Assembly (NCBI GenBank): GCA_963732595.1
Contig: CAVSZZ010000001.1
Location: 124,001 to 188,000 of the forward strand
Length of the DNA: 64,000 nt
Direction: 5' to 3'
Origin: JAFGXF01 sp963732595
GTDB lineage: Bacteria; Chloroflexota; Anaerolineae; Anaerolineales; Anaerolineaceae
Numbering within the stretch: the stretch's first letter is position 1; the number at the start of each line of letters is the position of its first letter. The notes under the pieces are model-generated. The model did not search any database. It was not told where the DNA came from and was given only the letters and a program-made list of their open reading frames with translations. This document shows, piece after piece, positions 17,653 through 28,109 of the stretch. A program made the translations under genes and the position numbers.

Positions 17653-18090
17653 CTGTCATTGCGAGGCGTGTGCAGTGCACACGCCGTGGCAATCCGTTGA
17701 CAGTAGCAATATCCCGTATAAGATACTCTTATGCGGTTTTATTACGTCTATATCCTAACCAATTTGAACAACCAGGTTCTTTACACCGGGGTGACCAATA
17801 ACCTGCATAGCAGGATCGACCAGCACCGACACAGTGCGCACAAAGGATTTACCTGGAAGTACAACGTCTTTAAACTGGTTTTCTATGAGGTCTTTGAAGA
17901 TATCGGGGATGCCATCTTTCGTGAAAAGCAAATCAAGGCCGGCTCTCGCCAGAAAAAATTGGATTTGATTAATGCCATGAATCCTGAATGGAAAGACCTC
18001 TTCGATGAGATAGAGGATTGATCTATTCTAGGTTGACTTAATCTAACGGATTGCCACGCAGCTTGCTGTGCAAGCTGCTCGCAATGACAT
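17653..18090 (+). mobile_element. GIY-YIG element 2: nuclease gene flanked by inverted palindromes
   Basis: Left palindrome 17653-17702 (TGTCATTGCGAGGCG, hairpin GTGTGCAGTGCACAC, GTGGCAATCC); right palindrome 18044-18090 (GGATTGCCACGCAGC, hairpin GCTTGCTGTGCAAGC, CGCAATGACA). The GIY-YIG gene fills the interior with about 25 bases on each side. The element starts 45 bases after the M28 peptidase stop and ends 28 bases before the pyk start. Orientation and order match element 1 at 11779-12300. Confidence 0.65.
17731..18021 (+). CDS. GIY-YIG endonuclease-domain protein (element 2)
   Basis: 96 residues, single domain: YYVYILTNLNNQVLYTGVTN (GIY-YIG), HSRIDQHRH with the conserved Arg, KLVFYEVFEDIGDAIFREKQ with the metal-binding Glu, and NPEWKDLFDEIED at the end. 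Compact and intact, unlike the read-through copy at 11750. GIY-YIG nucleases cut DNA with one metal ion; family members act in repair, restriction, homing and retrotransposition. Position between inverted palindromes suggests it serves the element. Confidence 0.88.
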   Translation: MRFYYVYILTNLNNQVLYTGVTNNLHSRIDQHRHSAHKGFTWKYNVFKLVFYEVFEDIGDAIFREKQIKAGSRQKKLDLINAMNPEWKDLFDEIED

Positions 18091-18118
18091 GCTCTAGGTT
18101 TTCGATTACAATCATCCC

Positions 18119-19561
18119 ATGACCCGCCACACAAAAATTGTATGCACCCTCGGTCCAAGCAGCGAAGACCAGGCTATTCTCGAAAAAATGATCGACGCCG
18201 GCATGGACGTCGCCCGGCTGAACTTCTCGCACGGAGCGCATGCCGATCACCAGGCGCGCATCGCGCAGCTGCGCGCATTGTCCGAAACGACCGGCAAACC
18301 GCTCACCATCCTGCAGGACCTGCAGGGGCCGAAACTGCGCATCGGGTCACTGCCCGCTGAGGGCATCGACCTGAAAGAGGGCGACACCGTGACCTTATCT
18401 TCCACGGATGGACCCATCAAGAATACCAAAGGGGTCCTGATCCCCTTCGATTTCCCCGAGATCTACCCCTCGCTGGCAAAAGGACGGCGCGTCCTGATGG
18501 ATGATGGCAAGCTCGAATTCGAGCTGACCGCCGTCACCGCCACCAGCGCCGAAGCCCGCGTGGTCCTGGGTGGACGCCTGAGTTCCCACAAGGGCGTCAA
18601 CTTACCCGGTACGCCTCTGCCAATCCCCAGTTTCACCGACAAGGATGCCATCGACCTGGCCTTCGGGCTCGAACAGGGCGTAGACGCGGTCGCCATGTCG
18701 TTCGTGCGTAGTCCGCAGGATACGCAGGAAGTGCGCGCTTTCATCGCCGCCCACACCGACCGCAAGGTGGTTTTGATCGCCAAGCTGGAACGCCCCGAGG
18801 CGCTCGAACATCTTGAGGAGATCCTGCATGTGGTGGATGGTGTGATGGTCGCGCGCGGTGACCTGGGGGTCGAGCTCTCCCCGGCCCGCGTACCGTCCAT
18901 TCAGAAGCAGATCATCCACGCCGCCAACATCAACGGCAAGCTGGTCATCACCGCCACCCAGATGCTGGATTCCATGATGCATGCCCCGCGCCCGACCCGC
19001 GCCGAGGCCTCGGATGTCGCCAATGCCATCTTCGACGGGACGGATGCGGTCATGCTGTCAGGCGAGACCGCCGCCGGCGAGTATCCGGTCGAGAGCGTCG
19101 AGATGATGAAGACCATCGTATGCGAGGCGGAGGACCATTACGACGAGTGGGGTCACTGCGCGGATTTCAGCGAAGCCGATACGCAGGACGATGCCACCAT
19201 CATGACGCGTGCCGGGCGCGAGCTGGCACATGACAAGAACGTGACCGCGGTGGTGGTCTTCACCGCCAGCGGCCGCACGGCCGAGCTGATGGCCAAGGTG
19301 CGACCGGGCGTGCCGATCCTGGCTTTCACGCCCGAGGAGAACACCTTCCACCAGTTGGGCCTGCTGTGGGGCGTCCGGGCTTTCATGACCGAGTTCGTCT
19401 CGGATACCGAGAGGATGATCGCCATGCTGGAGAAGGAACTGGTGAAACTCGACCGGGTGAAACCCGGCGAGCAGGTCGTCATCATCGCCGGCTACCCGGT
19501 GGGCGCCAGACGACCCCCGAATTTAGCGATGCTGCACACAATAGGCGAATCCGCAAAATAA
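18119..19561 (+). CDS. pyk: Pyruvate kinase
   Basis: Last step of glycolysis: phosphoenolpyruvate + ADP to pyruvate + ATP. 480 residues, normal length. Motifs: TKIVCTLGPSS and ARLNFSHG at the N-terminus, LQDLQGPKLRIG, catalytic Lys region VVLIAKLERPEA, ARGDLGVELS, and ATQMLDSMMHAPRPTRAEAS. The C-terminal allosteric domain is present (TAVVVFTASGRTAELMAKVR). Intact. It lies 28 bases after GIY-YIG element 2, and its last 14 codons reappear at 19610-19654. Confidence 0.96.
   Translation: MTRHTKIVCTLGPSSEDQAILEKMIDAGMDVARLNFSHGAHADHQARIAQLRALSETTGKPLTILQDLQGPKLRIGSLPAEGIDLKEGDTVTLSSTDGPIKNTKGVLIPFDFPEIYPSLAKGRRVLMDDGKLEFELTAVTATSAEARVVLGGRLSSHKGVNLPGTPLPIPSFTDKDAIDLAFGLEQGVDAVAMSFVRSPQDTQEVRAFIAAHTDRKVVLIAKLERPEALEHLEEILHVVDGVMVARGDLGVELSPARVPSIQKQIIHAANINGKLVITATQMLDSMMHAPRPTRAEASDVANAIFDGTDAVMLSGETAAGEYPVESVEMMKTIVCEAEDHYDEWGHCADFSEADTQDDATIMTRAGRELAHDKNVTAVVVFTASGRTAELMAKVRPGVPILAFTPEENTFHQLGLLWGVRAFMTEFVSDTERMIAMLEKELVKLDRVKPGEQVVIIAGYPVGARRPPNLAMLHTIGESAK
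19517..19561 (+). repeat. pyk 3' end, copy 1 of a duplicated gene end
   Basis: PNLAMLHTIGESAK and stop. The downstream copy at 19610-19654 reads PNLAMLHTIGESTK with four silent codon changes and one residue change; similarity extends weakly about 17 bases further upstream. Confidence 0.8.
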
Positions 19562-20058
19562 CCTATGCGGAATAATCATCATTAGTTGAAAGAGGGGCGC
19601 ACCGCGCGTCCGAATTTAGCGATGCTGCATACGATTGGGGAATCCACGAAATAATATAACTGTCATTGCGAGGAAGCCGCACGCTCTGCGTCCAGAGGAG
19701 TGCGGCTTCCGCCCGTTCTTTGGGCTCCATCGGAGTTGGCAATCCATTTACCCCGATGATCCACCCGATAAGATCTTCTGATTAACGGATTGCCACCCTA
19801 GAAAGTACATAGGGTAGGCGCAGCATGCACCGCATGCTGCTCGCAATCACAATCGGTTAAAACATAGGGGCGCAGCGCATCGAAGGACGCCATTGGTTAA
19901 TTTCGGTAACGAGGCACAGCTCCAAAGGACACCGTACACATCTAACTGTAGCGGGGCAAAGCTGTGCCCCGCTACGGATGTGATGCTCAATCGTGTCGGC
20001 GTGTTGCCCCGCTACGATATTAAATAATCAAATCGGCAATTCTACCTTAACGATTCAT
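19562..20058. repeat. Gene-free gap: duplicated pyk end and palindromes
   Basis: 19610-19654 is the second pyk 3' end. 19660-19751 and 19781-19850 form an inverted pair of CATTGCGAG/GGCAATCC units with 29 bases between (empty element architecture). 19865 onward: GGGGCGCA-type half unit; 19947-19977 GTAGCGGGGC/GCCCCGCTAC hairpin; 19997-20019 half unit GTTGCCCCGCTACG. No gene is supported. Confidence 0.8.
19610..19654 (+). pseudogene. Detached second copy of the pyk 3' end
   Basis: Fourteen codons plus TAA matching the end of pyk, preceded by GGGGCGCACC of the palindrome family and followed six bases later by the TGTCATTGCGAGG palindrome. Equal length to copy 1, no gaps. Confidence 0.8.
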
Positions 20059-21092
20059 TTATCTTCGCGAGAACATCTTTTCCGGCCGCAGCTGCGCCTC
20101 TACCATCCTGTTCAAAGGTTCTTCCGGCAGGTTGAACAGGTCATAGATCGAGGGCGGTTCGGGGTTGAAATACAGCAAGCCCGTCACCAGCCAGTTCTTC
20201 TCCTGCGCCTCCTGCAGGCAGCGCAGCGCTTGCCAGCGATCGGTCGGATCGTAATCCGCTTCCAGCTTCTTCAGGATCACGGTCGAACCATCGTGCATGG
20301 TCACCTCGCGCACGCGTGCCTTCTTCGAAATCCTGGATCATGATCTCATCCCGCGCCGGCACGAAGGAGATCTCGTGCAGCGGATCCTCGTGGTCCTTGC
20401 CGAAGGTGTACGAATGGATGGTGCCTTCCTGGTTGTTGAAGGTCACGCACGGGCTGATGATGTCGATCACGGCGATGCCCTTGTGGCTGAAGGCCGCCTT
20501 GATCAATTCCTTGACCTGCTTGGGGTCGCCGGCGAAGGAACGCGCCACGAAGGTGGCATTGGCGACCAGCGCCTCCATGGCAGATATCGACCGGCAGGTA
20601 GGGGTTGGTGCCCTGCTTCTTGAGCTTCAGGCCGCGCTCGGCGGTGGCCGAGAACTGACCCTTGGTCAGACCGTACACGCCATTGTTCTCGACGATGTAG
20701 ACCAGCGGCAGGTTGCGCCGCACCAGGTGCTTGAACTGACCCAGGCCGATCGAGGCCGTGTCGCCGTCACCCGAGATGCCGATGCCCTTGAGCGAGGTAT
20801 CGCCGAAGCAACCGCCCAGTGCCAGCGAGGGCATGCGCCCGTGCAGGCCGTTGAAGCCGAACGAACGGCTCAGGAAATAGGTCGGGCTCTTGGAAGAGCA
20901 GCCGATGCCGGAAAACTTGACCACCTTCTCGGGTTTCAATCCGAGTTCGTAGCAGGCGGCGATGATCTGGCTGGCGATCGAGTTGTGGCCGCAGCCCTGG
21001 CAGAGCGTGGATTGGGCGCCGCGGTAATCCGCGCGCGACAACCCGGCGAAGTTCAGTTGCTGGGTCGAGTAGGGTTTTTGGGATTCAGTCAT
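20059..21092 (-). CDS. korB: 2-oxoacid:ferredoxin oxidoreductase, beta (TPP) subunit (two frame breaks)
   Basis: Beta subunit of a 2-oxoacid (probably 2-oxoglutarate type) oxidoreductase, which decarboxylates the oxoacid with CoA and passes electrons to ferredoxin. Motifs: CQGCGHNS, GIGCSSKSP, and TPP site GISGDGDTASIGLG with ENNGVYGLTKGQ. The tail contains PCVTFNN, typical of KorB-like subunits. Extra bases near 20580 and 20325 break the frame; the three pieces join to about 343 residues. Start ATG 21092 follows the korA stop by one base. Exact substrate cannot be told from sequence. Confidence 0.88.
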
Positions 21093-21093
21093 G

Positions 21094-22924
21094 TTATTTC
21101 ACCTCCCGGGCAGAGAGCTGCTCGCAGATCCACCTGGCCGACAGCGGCATACCGTCGCAATGGGCAACGGAGATCAGCTCACCGGGGCAATCCAGTTCCA
21201 GTTTGAGCAGCTGACACAGCTGCCCGTCCTGGTTGAGTTCGATCACGTAATTGCGCGGGTGCGCCTGGATGAAATCCTTCACCGCACTCGCAATAGGCAG
21301 CGCCCGCACCCGCAGGCAGTCGGTGGGCAGGCCTTCCTGTGCCAGGATGGCTCGCGCCTCATTGACGGCCGGTTCGGCTGAGCCCATCAGGATGATGCCG
21401 AATTTGGCACCCTCCATGTTTTCGATGATTGGTGGGGGCAGTGCGTCGCGGGAACTGAGCACCTTATCGCTGATGCGCTTGAGACCCGTTTCCCACACCT
21501 CGGGGTCCTCGGAGTAATTGGCGTAATCGTCATGACCGGTGCCGCGCGCGAAGTAAGCCGCGTTGGGATGCTTGTTGCCGGGCACGGTACGGTACGGGAT
21601 CAGGTCGCCATCCAGGTCCTTGTAGCGCCCCCAGTTCTCCTTGATCTTCTCCAGGTCCTCCTCCCACAGGATCTTGCCGCGGTCGAAGGGTTTATCGGGA
21701 TAGACGAACTCGGGCGTCATCCACTGGTTCATGCCCAGGTCGAGGTCCGACAGGACGATGACGGGGGTCTGGTAACGCTCGGCAATGTCGAAGGCTTTCC
21801 AGCCGAACTCGAAGCACTCATTCACAGAACCGGGGATTAGGATGATGAACCGCGTGTCGCCCTGGCTGAGGAAGTAAGCCTGGGTCAGGTCGCCCTGGCT
21901 GGTGCGGGTCGGCAGGCCTGTGGAGGGTCCGACGCGCTGGACATTCCAGACCACGAGCGGCACCTCGGTGTAGTAGGCCAGTCCGGCATACTCGCCCATC
22001 AGGCTGATGCCCGCGCCGGAGGTGGAGGTCATGGCCCGCAGGCCGGACCAGCCGGCGCCGATGGCCATGCCGATGGCGGCCAGTTCGTCCTCGGCCTGCA
22101 CGACCGCAAAAGTATCCTTCTTGGTTTTGGGATCCAGGCGCAGGCGCGGCAGGTTCTCATTGAGCCCTTCCGCCAGGCTGGAAGCCGGCGTGATCGGGTA
22201 CCAGGCCACGAACTGCACGCCGCCGAAGATGGAACCCAGCGCACCAGCCGCATTGCCGTCGGTCATGATGCAGCCTGCTGGTCTTGTCGCTCTTTTCCAC
22301 ACGGAAATGATCGATCTTCTTCAGATTCGCCCGGGCCCACTCGGCCGCGGCTGCCACCACCCCGTAATTGGAAGTGACGGCCTTCTCGTTGCCGTGGAAG
22401 TGATCCGAGAGCGTTTGCTTGAGAATATCGAGGTCGATGCCCAGGATGACCGCCAGGATGCCGACATAGACCATGTTGGCCACGTACTCGCGCAAGGCCG
22501 GGGCGACATCCGCCGAGCGCGACAGCTTCTTGACCGGCATGGCGTAGATGGTGATGTCCTTGCGCTCGATCGGCACGGCAATGTCATCGGCGTAGAACAG
22601 GACCCCATCCGGTGCCAGCCTGCGGATGTCATCCACGATCGAGGCCGGGTTCATGGCCACCAGGATGTCATCCACCTCGGAGCGGCCGATGAAACCATCA
22701 GCGCTGGCGCGGATGGTGTACCAGGTCGGCAGCCCCTGGATGTTGGAGGGGAAGATGTTCTTCCCGGAGACCGGGATGCCCATGCGGAAAAGAGTCCGCA
22801 GCAGGATATTGTTGGCAGTCGCGCTGCCCGAGCCGTTGATGGTGGCGATCGCCATAGCGAACTCATTGACGATCTCTTGCTTGCGGTCCTTCTTCCAGTA
22901 CGGGACGATCTTTTTTTGTACCAT
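21094..22924 (-). CDS. korA: 2-oxoacid:ferredoxin oxidoreductase, fused gamma-alpha subunit (one frame break)
   Basis: N-terminal gamma domain (IATINGSGSATANNILLRTL, then SEVDDILVAMNP) fused to the alpha domain (TDGNAAGALGSIFGGVQFVA, WYPITPASSLAEGL, VQAEDELAAIGMAIGAGWSG, TSTSGAGISLMGEY). The tail has the transketolase-C-like IASAVKDFIQAHPRNYVIEL. An extra base near 22280 breaks the frame; corrected length is about 609 residues, normal for the fused form. It partners korB and needs ferredoxin; the complex is cytosolic and oxygen-sensitive. Seventeen bases separate it from the gntR gene upstream, so the three genes form one operon. Confidence 0.88.
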
Positions 22925-22941
22925 AAACTCCTCTAGTGATA

Positions 22942-23616
22942 TTAAGCGCGTTGCTCAAGCAGCAGCTTGTGTTCGCGCAATAGTTTGTAACCGGAAGCCA
23001 GGTTGCCGCCCTTGATGGCATGCACGATGCGGCGGTGGTAATCCCACACCTTTTTATGATAGGCGATGTCGTTGTAAACGTTCAGACCGACCGCTTCGTA
23101 CATATCCCAGTATGCCTCGAGCAGCCCCTGCACGAAGGGGTTGTTGAGCTTGGCATAAATGGACAGGTGCAGCTGGCGGTGTTCGTCGTGCGGGATCTGG
23201 GGGGGCTTGGCATTCAGCCTGGCCTCAGCTTCATCCACCAGCCTTTGCAGACGGGCATGGTCCTCGGCGGTCATCAGCGCAGCAGCCTCGTACCAGTAGC
23301 TCTCCTCGATGTGGATGCGCAGGTCGGCGAACGCCTCGAAGCGGGCCGGGTCATCGGCCAGCGAGTAAGCCACGCTCTGGCGCACGGCCGGCAGGAAGGA
23401 GTACTTCTGCCGGCGGATGCCGGTGCGCGGGCGGGCTTCGACCAACCCGATCTCGCGCGCAGCTTCCATCTGCTCGCGCAGGCTGGTGACGCTGATATTG
23501 AGCGTCTTGCTCAGCTCGGTCAGCGCAGGCACGCGCCCCTCGTCTTCCGGCTTGAGTTTCAGCAGGTAGCGGGTGAAATCCGACAGGTAACGATCGTGGA
23601 GTTGTTGTTTTATCAT
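22942..23616 (-). CDS. GntR/FadR-type transcriptional regulator of the kor operon
   Basis: 224 residues. N-terminal winged helix: VPALTELSKTLNISVTSLRE then QMEAAREIGLVEARPRTGIR. C-terminal helical FCD-like ligand domain with DEHRQLHLSIYAKLNNPFV and HRRIVHAIKGGN, including His residues that bind a metal in this family. First gene of the operon with korA and korB, so it probably senses an organic acid related to their substrate and controls its own operon. Start ATG 23616. Confidence 0.85.
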   Translation of the reverse strand: MIKQQLHDRYLSDFTRYLLKLKPEDEGRVPALTELSKTLNISVTSLREQMEAAREIGLVEARPRTGIRRQKYSFLPAVRQSVAYSLADDPARFEAFADLRIHIEESYWYEAAALMTAEDHARLQRLVDEAEARLNAKPPQIPHDEHRQLHLSIYAKLNNPFVQGLLEAYWDMYEAVGLNVYNDIAYHKKVWDYHRRIVHAIKGGNLASGYKLLREHKLLLEQRA

Positions 23617-23636
23617 CGTATTATTCTTATTAATAG

Positions 23637-23649
23637 GAGGATATCTCCA
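23637..23649 (-). promoter_or_regulatory. Candidate operator for the GntR regulator
   Basis: Imperfect inverted repeat GGAGGATATCTCC immediately after the -10 box, about 20-30 bases before the regulator start. Position over the transcription start suits a repressor; the binding link is inference. Confidence 0.4.
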
Positions 23650-23676
23650 TTATATCCAGTCTCCCCCCAATGTCAA
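23649..23676 (-). promoter_or_regulatory. Sigma-70-type promoter of the gntR-korA-korB operon
   Basis: Minus strand shows TTGACA (23676-23671), a 16-base spacer and TATAAT (23654-23649), both hexamers matching consensus exactly. It lies 33 bases upstream of the regulator start. Confidence 0.75.
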
Positions 23677-23764
23677 GTGGGTGGGTTACATGAACCCACC
23701 CGTACACCATGTTTGTGACAAACCCGCCGCTACGTCAGGACATTTATCCTGTAAAATAGAATCA

Positions 23765-25858
23765 ATGCCCATCCCCATCCTGACCGACTCCCAGAAGGCT
23801 CTCCTGCACCCCGGCAATGGCGAGCGCCTTTTCCTGGAGGGTCCGGCCGGCAGCGGGAAAACGACGGTCGGGGTTGCCCGCCTGGTCGCCCTGCTCGAAG
23901 ATGGCACGCCCGGTGGCGAGATCCTGGTACTGCTGCCCCAACGCACGCTGGGGCTCCCCTACCAGGATGCCCTGCGTAAATTGATCGGTCTGAAGGGCAG
24001 CCTCCCATCCATTATAACCCTGGGCGGCCTGGCCCGCCGTATGGTCGATCTGTACTGGCCGGTCGTGGCCAGAACCGCCGGCTTCGCCGAGCCCGGGAAA
24101 CCACCCGTCTTCCTGACACTCGAGACCGCCCAGTACTTCATGGCGCGCGCCATCGCACCGCTGCTGGAGAAGGGCTACTTCGAATCCCTGGCCATCGACC
24201 GCAACCGTCTGTACAGCCAGATCCTCGACAACCTCAACAAGGCTGCGCTGGTGGGCTTCCCTCACGAGGAGTACGCGGCGCGCTTGAAAGACGCCTGGGT
24301 CGGCCAGGAATCCCAGGTGACGCTCTACAACCAGGCCCAGGAGACGGCCGGCCTCTTCCGCGCCTACTGCCTGGAGCACAACCTGCTGGACTTCTCCCTG
24401 CAATTGGAAGTTTTCATTAACCAGATCTGGAAGCTGCCGGAAGCGCGCGCCCTGCTCAACGACAGCTACCGCCACCTCATTTACGACAATATCGAGGAAG
24501 ATACCCCGGTCGCGCACGACCTGTTGATCGACTGGCTTCCTGATTTCAAGAGTGCGCTGCTCATCCAGGACCTGGATGGCGGCTTCCGCAACTTCCTGGG
24601 CGCCGATCCGGTCTCGGCCGGGCGCTTGAAGGCGCTCTGCCCGACCCGGTCGGTCTTCACCGACAGCTTCACGACCCCACCCGGGCTGACCGCCTGGGCA
24701 GCCGGGGTGAGCGCGACCCTCGCTCATGTGCCGGATGCCATCCAGTCACCCACTGCGGAAATGACGGTCGTCTCGCACCGCTACCAGCCTGAGATGGTGG
24801 CCTGGACGGCCGCCGAGATCGAACGACTGATCCGCGAGGAGAAGCAGGACCCCGGTTCCATCGCCGTCCTGGCGCCCATCCTGGGCGGCACGCTGCGGTT
24901 CCTGTTGATGGAAGAACTCGCGCGGCGCGGCATCCCCGCTCAAAGCCAGCGCCCATCGCGCTCGCTGCAGGAGGAGCCGGCTGCCGAATGCCTGTTGACC
25001 CTGGCGAGCCTGGCGCACCCGGCCTGGGGCATCACCCCCACCGCCTTCGAGCTGCAAAAATGCCTGATCCAGGCCATCGACGGGCTCGACCCGGTGCGCG
25101 CGCACCTGTTGACCGCCATCGTTTTCCGAAAAACGAAAGACTCCACCTCCCTGGTCGATTTCGGCGGGGTGACCTCCGACCTGCGCGAGCGCATCACCTA
25201 TGCCGCCGGCAACCGTTTCGATCACCTCAAGGCCTGGCTGGAAGCCTACCAGGCGGAAACACCCCTGCCGCTGGACCATTTCATCAGCCGCCTGTTCGGC
25301 GAAGTGCTCAGCCAGCCCGGGTACGGCTTCCACCGCGACCCGGCCGGCGGGGCGACCGCTGCCAGCCTGGTGGAGTCCATCCGCAAGTTCCGCGTTGTGC
25401 TGGCCGACCTGGATGGCAGCCCGGTCGATCCCGGTCCGGAATACATCGCCATGCTCAAGCAGGGCGTGCTGGCCGCCCAATACCTGGGTGACTGGCAGGA
25501 GCCCCGCCCGGATGCGGTCTGGGTCTCGCCCGCCTACACCTTCCTGCTGCGCAACACGCCCGTCGACATCCAGTTCTGGCTGGATGTCGGCAACCAGTCC
25601 TGGTGGGAGCGGCTCTACCAGCCACTGACCCACCCCTACGTGCTGACCCGCCAATGGAATCCGGGGACCCTGTGGACCGCGGCGGATGAGCTGGCCACCA
25701 ATCGATCCGTCCTGGCACGCATGGTCACCGGCCTGGTGAGGCGCTGCCGCAAGCAGGTCTACATCAATTACAGCGAACTCTCGAGCCAGGGCTACGACCA
25801 GCGCAGCCCGTTCCTGCACGCCATCCAGCGCTCGCTCACCCCCAGGGGGGTCGTATGA
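23765..25858 (+). CDS. AddB/AdnA-like UvrD-family helicase subunit with degenerate motif II
   Basis: 697 residues from ATG 23765. Walker A: LEGPAGSGKTTVGVARLVAL near residue 24. The expected motif II is replaced by HLIYDNIEEDTPVAHDLL, and I see no clear motif VI, so ATP turnover may be weak, as in AddB-like partners. Remaining sequence is typical of SF1 helicase accessory subunits (ETAGLFRAYCLEHNLLDFSL, VVSHRYQPEMVAWTAAEIER). The stop overlaps the start of the next helicase gene by four bases. With the next two genes it forms a likely double-strand-break end-processing complex. Confidence 0.75.
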   Translation: MPIPILTDSQKALLHPGNGERLFLEGPAGSGKTTVGVARLVALLEDGTPGGEILVLLPQRTLGLPYQDALRKLIGLKGSLPSIITLGGLARRMVDLYWPVVARTAGFAEPGKPPVFLTLETAQYFMARAIAPLLEKGYFESLAIDRNRLYSQILDNLNKAALVGFPHEEYAARLKDAWVGQESQVTLYNQAQETAGLFRAYCLEHNLLDFSLQLEVFINQIWKLPEARALLNDSYRHLIYDNIEEDTPVAHDLLIDWLPDFKSALLIQDLDGGFRNFLGADPVSAGRLKALCPTRSVFTDSFTTPPGLTAWAAGVSATLAHVPDAIQSPTAEMTVVSHRYQPEMVAWTAAEIERLIREEKQDPGSIAVLAPILGGTLRFLLMEELARRGIPAQSQRPSRSLQEEPAAECLLTLASLAHPAWGITPTAFELQKCLIQAIDGLDPVRAHLLTAIVFRKTKDSTSLVDFGGVTSDLRERITYAAGNRFDHLKAWLEAYQAETPLPLDHFISRLFGEVLSQPGYGFHRDPAGGATAASLVESIRKFRVVLADLDGSPVDPGPEYIAMLKQGVLAAQYLGDWQEPRPDAVWVSPAYTFLLRNTPVDIQFWLDVGNQSWWERLYQPLTHPYVLTRQWNPGTLWTAADELATNRSVLARMVTGLVRRCRKQVYINYSELSSQGYDQRSPFLHAIQRSLTPRGVV

Positions 25859-28109
25859 AATTCGTCCCGCGTCCCGCCCAGGAGCGCATCCTGGAATTCA
25901 CCTCCGGCCGCATGGGCGTGATCGCCGTGCCGGGCAGCGGCAAGACCCACACCCTGTCTGCACTGGCCGCGCGCCTGATCCAATCCGGGGTCGCTGGCCG
26001 AGGACCAGGAGGTGCTGGTCGTGACGCTGGTCAACTCGGCCGTCAACAACTTCGCCTCGCGCATCGCCGGCTTCCTGAACGAGATGGGCCTGCTGCGCGG
26101 GCTGGGCTACCGCATCCGCACCCTGCACGGGCTGGCGCATGATATCGTGCGCGAGCGGCCCGACCTGGCGGGCGTGGCCAACGACTTCCAGATCATCGAT
26201 GAGCGCATCAGCCAGGGCATCATCCGCAACGGCCCTGCGCGCCTGGATGAGCGCCAACCCGCAGGAGATCGATGCCCTGTTCGCGCCCGAGGTCTCGCCC
26301 GACAAGCGCAAGTGGCTGGCGGGCGAACAGCTGCCCGACCTGCTCGAGAAGCTGGGCACCGCCTTCATCCGCCAGGCCAAGGATTACCGCCTCAAGCCGC
26401 TGGCACTGCGCGAGAAGGTCGACGGCCTTAAGGCTGATTTCCCACTGCTGCGGCTGGGGGTCGACCTGTATTCGGATTACCAGCGCGCGCTGACCTTCCG
26501 CGGTGCGGTCGATTTCGACGACCTGATGAGCCTGGCCATGGACGTGCTGCGCGCCGACCCCGATTACCTGGACCTGCTGCGCCGCCGCTGGCCGTACATC
26601 CTCGAGGATGAAGCCCAGGACAGTTCCGAGCTGCAGGAGAAGATGCTGCGCCTGCTGTCAGAGCCGCAGGGAAACTGGGTGCGGGTCGGCGACTCCAACC
26701 AGGCCATCTACGAGACTTTCACCACTGCCAACCCGCGCTTCCTGCGCGAGTTCGTGCGCGAGGAGGGCGTGATCGAACGCGACCTGCCCAACTCAGGGCG
26801 CTCGAGCCTCTCGATCATCGCGCTGGCCAACCACCTGATCGACTGGGTCAATGGCGATGAAGCCCCGGAAGGTCTGCGCGCATCGCTGTCGGAACCCCAT
26901 ATCCAGCCGGTCGCCGCAGATGACCCGCAGCCCAATCCACCCGATCAACCGGAGGAGATCTTCCTTTACAACTTGAAGCAAACCCCCGAAGATGAGGTAA
27001 ACAAGATCGCCATCTCGCTCAAGCGCTGGCTGGCTGAGAATCCCGGGAAGACCGCCGCCTGCCTGGTGCCGACCAACCACCACGGCGCCAAGCTGGTGGA
27101 TGCGCTCAAGGCCAAAGACGTGCCCTTCCTGGAGCTGCTGCAGAGCACCGACGCCACCCGCCAGGCAGCCGAGCTGGTCGCCAGCGCACTGCAGTGGCTG
27201 GCGGAGCCCTCCCTGCCGCGTACACTGACCACCTTGTACAAGCATTGGGCAGCCCGGCAGCCCGTTTCGGAGGCGGATCCCGAAAGCCTCACTCAAAAAG
27301 CCACCGCGGCCCTGCTGGGAAAGTGCGCGCGCAGCGAGGATTACCTCGCCCCGCATGGCGGTGCCGACTGGCTTTCGGATCAGGCAGCCGCGCTCGACCC
27401 GACCGTGATGGCCGAACTGGAGCGCTTCCGCTCGCTCATCCAAATTTGGCTCAAGGCGGTCCTGCTGCCCGTCGATCAGCTGGTTCTGACGATTTCCCAG
27501 GATGTCTTCCGCGAACCGGCCGACCTGGCGCTGGGCTACAAACTGGCCTCCCTGCTGGATCATGCCCAAAAGGAGCATCCAGCCTGGGGTTTGAAGGAGC
27601 TGGCGGATGAATTGACCGCCATCGCCGGCAACCGGCGCAAGTTCATCGGTTTCAGCGACGACGACCTGGGATTCGACCCCGACCAGCACCGCGGGGTGGC
27701 TGTGGTGACCACCATCCACAAGGCCAAGGGGCTGGAGTGGGATCGGGTCTACCTGCTTTCTCTCAACAACTACGACTTCCCGGCCGGCAGCCCCCATGAC
27801 AGTTTCCGCTCCGAGCGCGACTGGATCCGCGGCAGCCTGAACTTACAGGCGGAAGTCCTGGCGCAGTTGAAAGCCCTGGCTGCCGATGACCCGGTCGGGC
27901 TGTACCTGCCGGAGGGCGAAGCCACCCTGGCCGATCGCCTGAATTACATCTCCGAGCGCGCACGCGTGTTGTATGTCGGTATCACCCGTGCCCGCCAACA
28001 GCTGGTGGTCACCTGGAACACCGGCCGGCGCGGCGATATGCGCCCGGCGGTGCTGTTCACGATGCTGGCCAATTTCCTGGAGGAGGGCCGCGATGCCGCT
28101 TCCGGCTGA
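25855..28109 (+). CDS. UvrD/AddA-like ATP-dependent DNA helicase (two frame breaks)
   Basis: About 750 residues after correction. Motif I VIAVPGSGKTHTLSALAA, motif Ia VVTLVNSAVNNFASRI, motif II PYILEDEAQDSSELQ, motif III VGDSNQAIYETFTTANP, motif V VVTTIHKAKGLEWDRVYLL, motif VI ARVLYVGITRARQQLVV. All SF1A helicase motifs are intact. Extra bases near 25990 (a run of G) and 26235 break the frame. It overlaps the gene before by 4 bases and the nuclease gene after it by 17, so tight translational coupling. Expected role: unwinding at DNA double-strand breaks for recombination. Confidence 0.87.
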
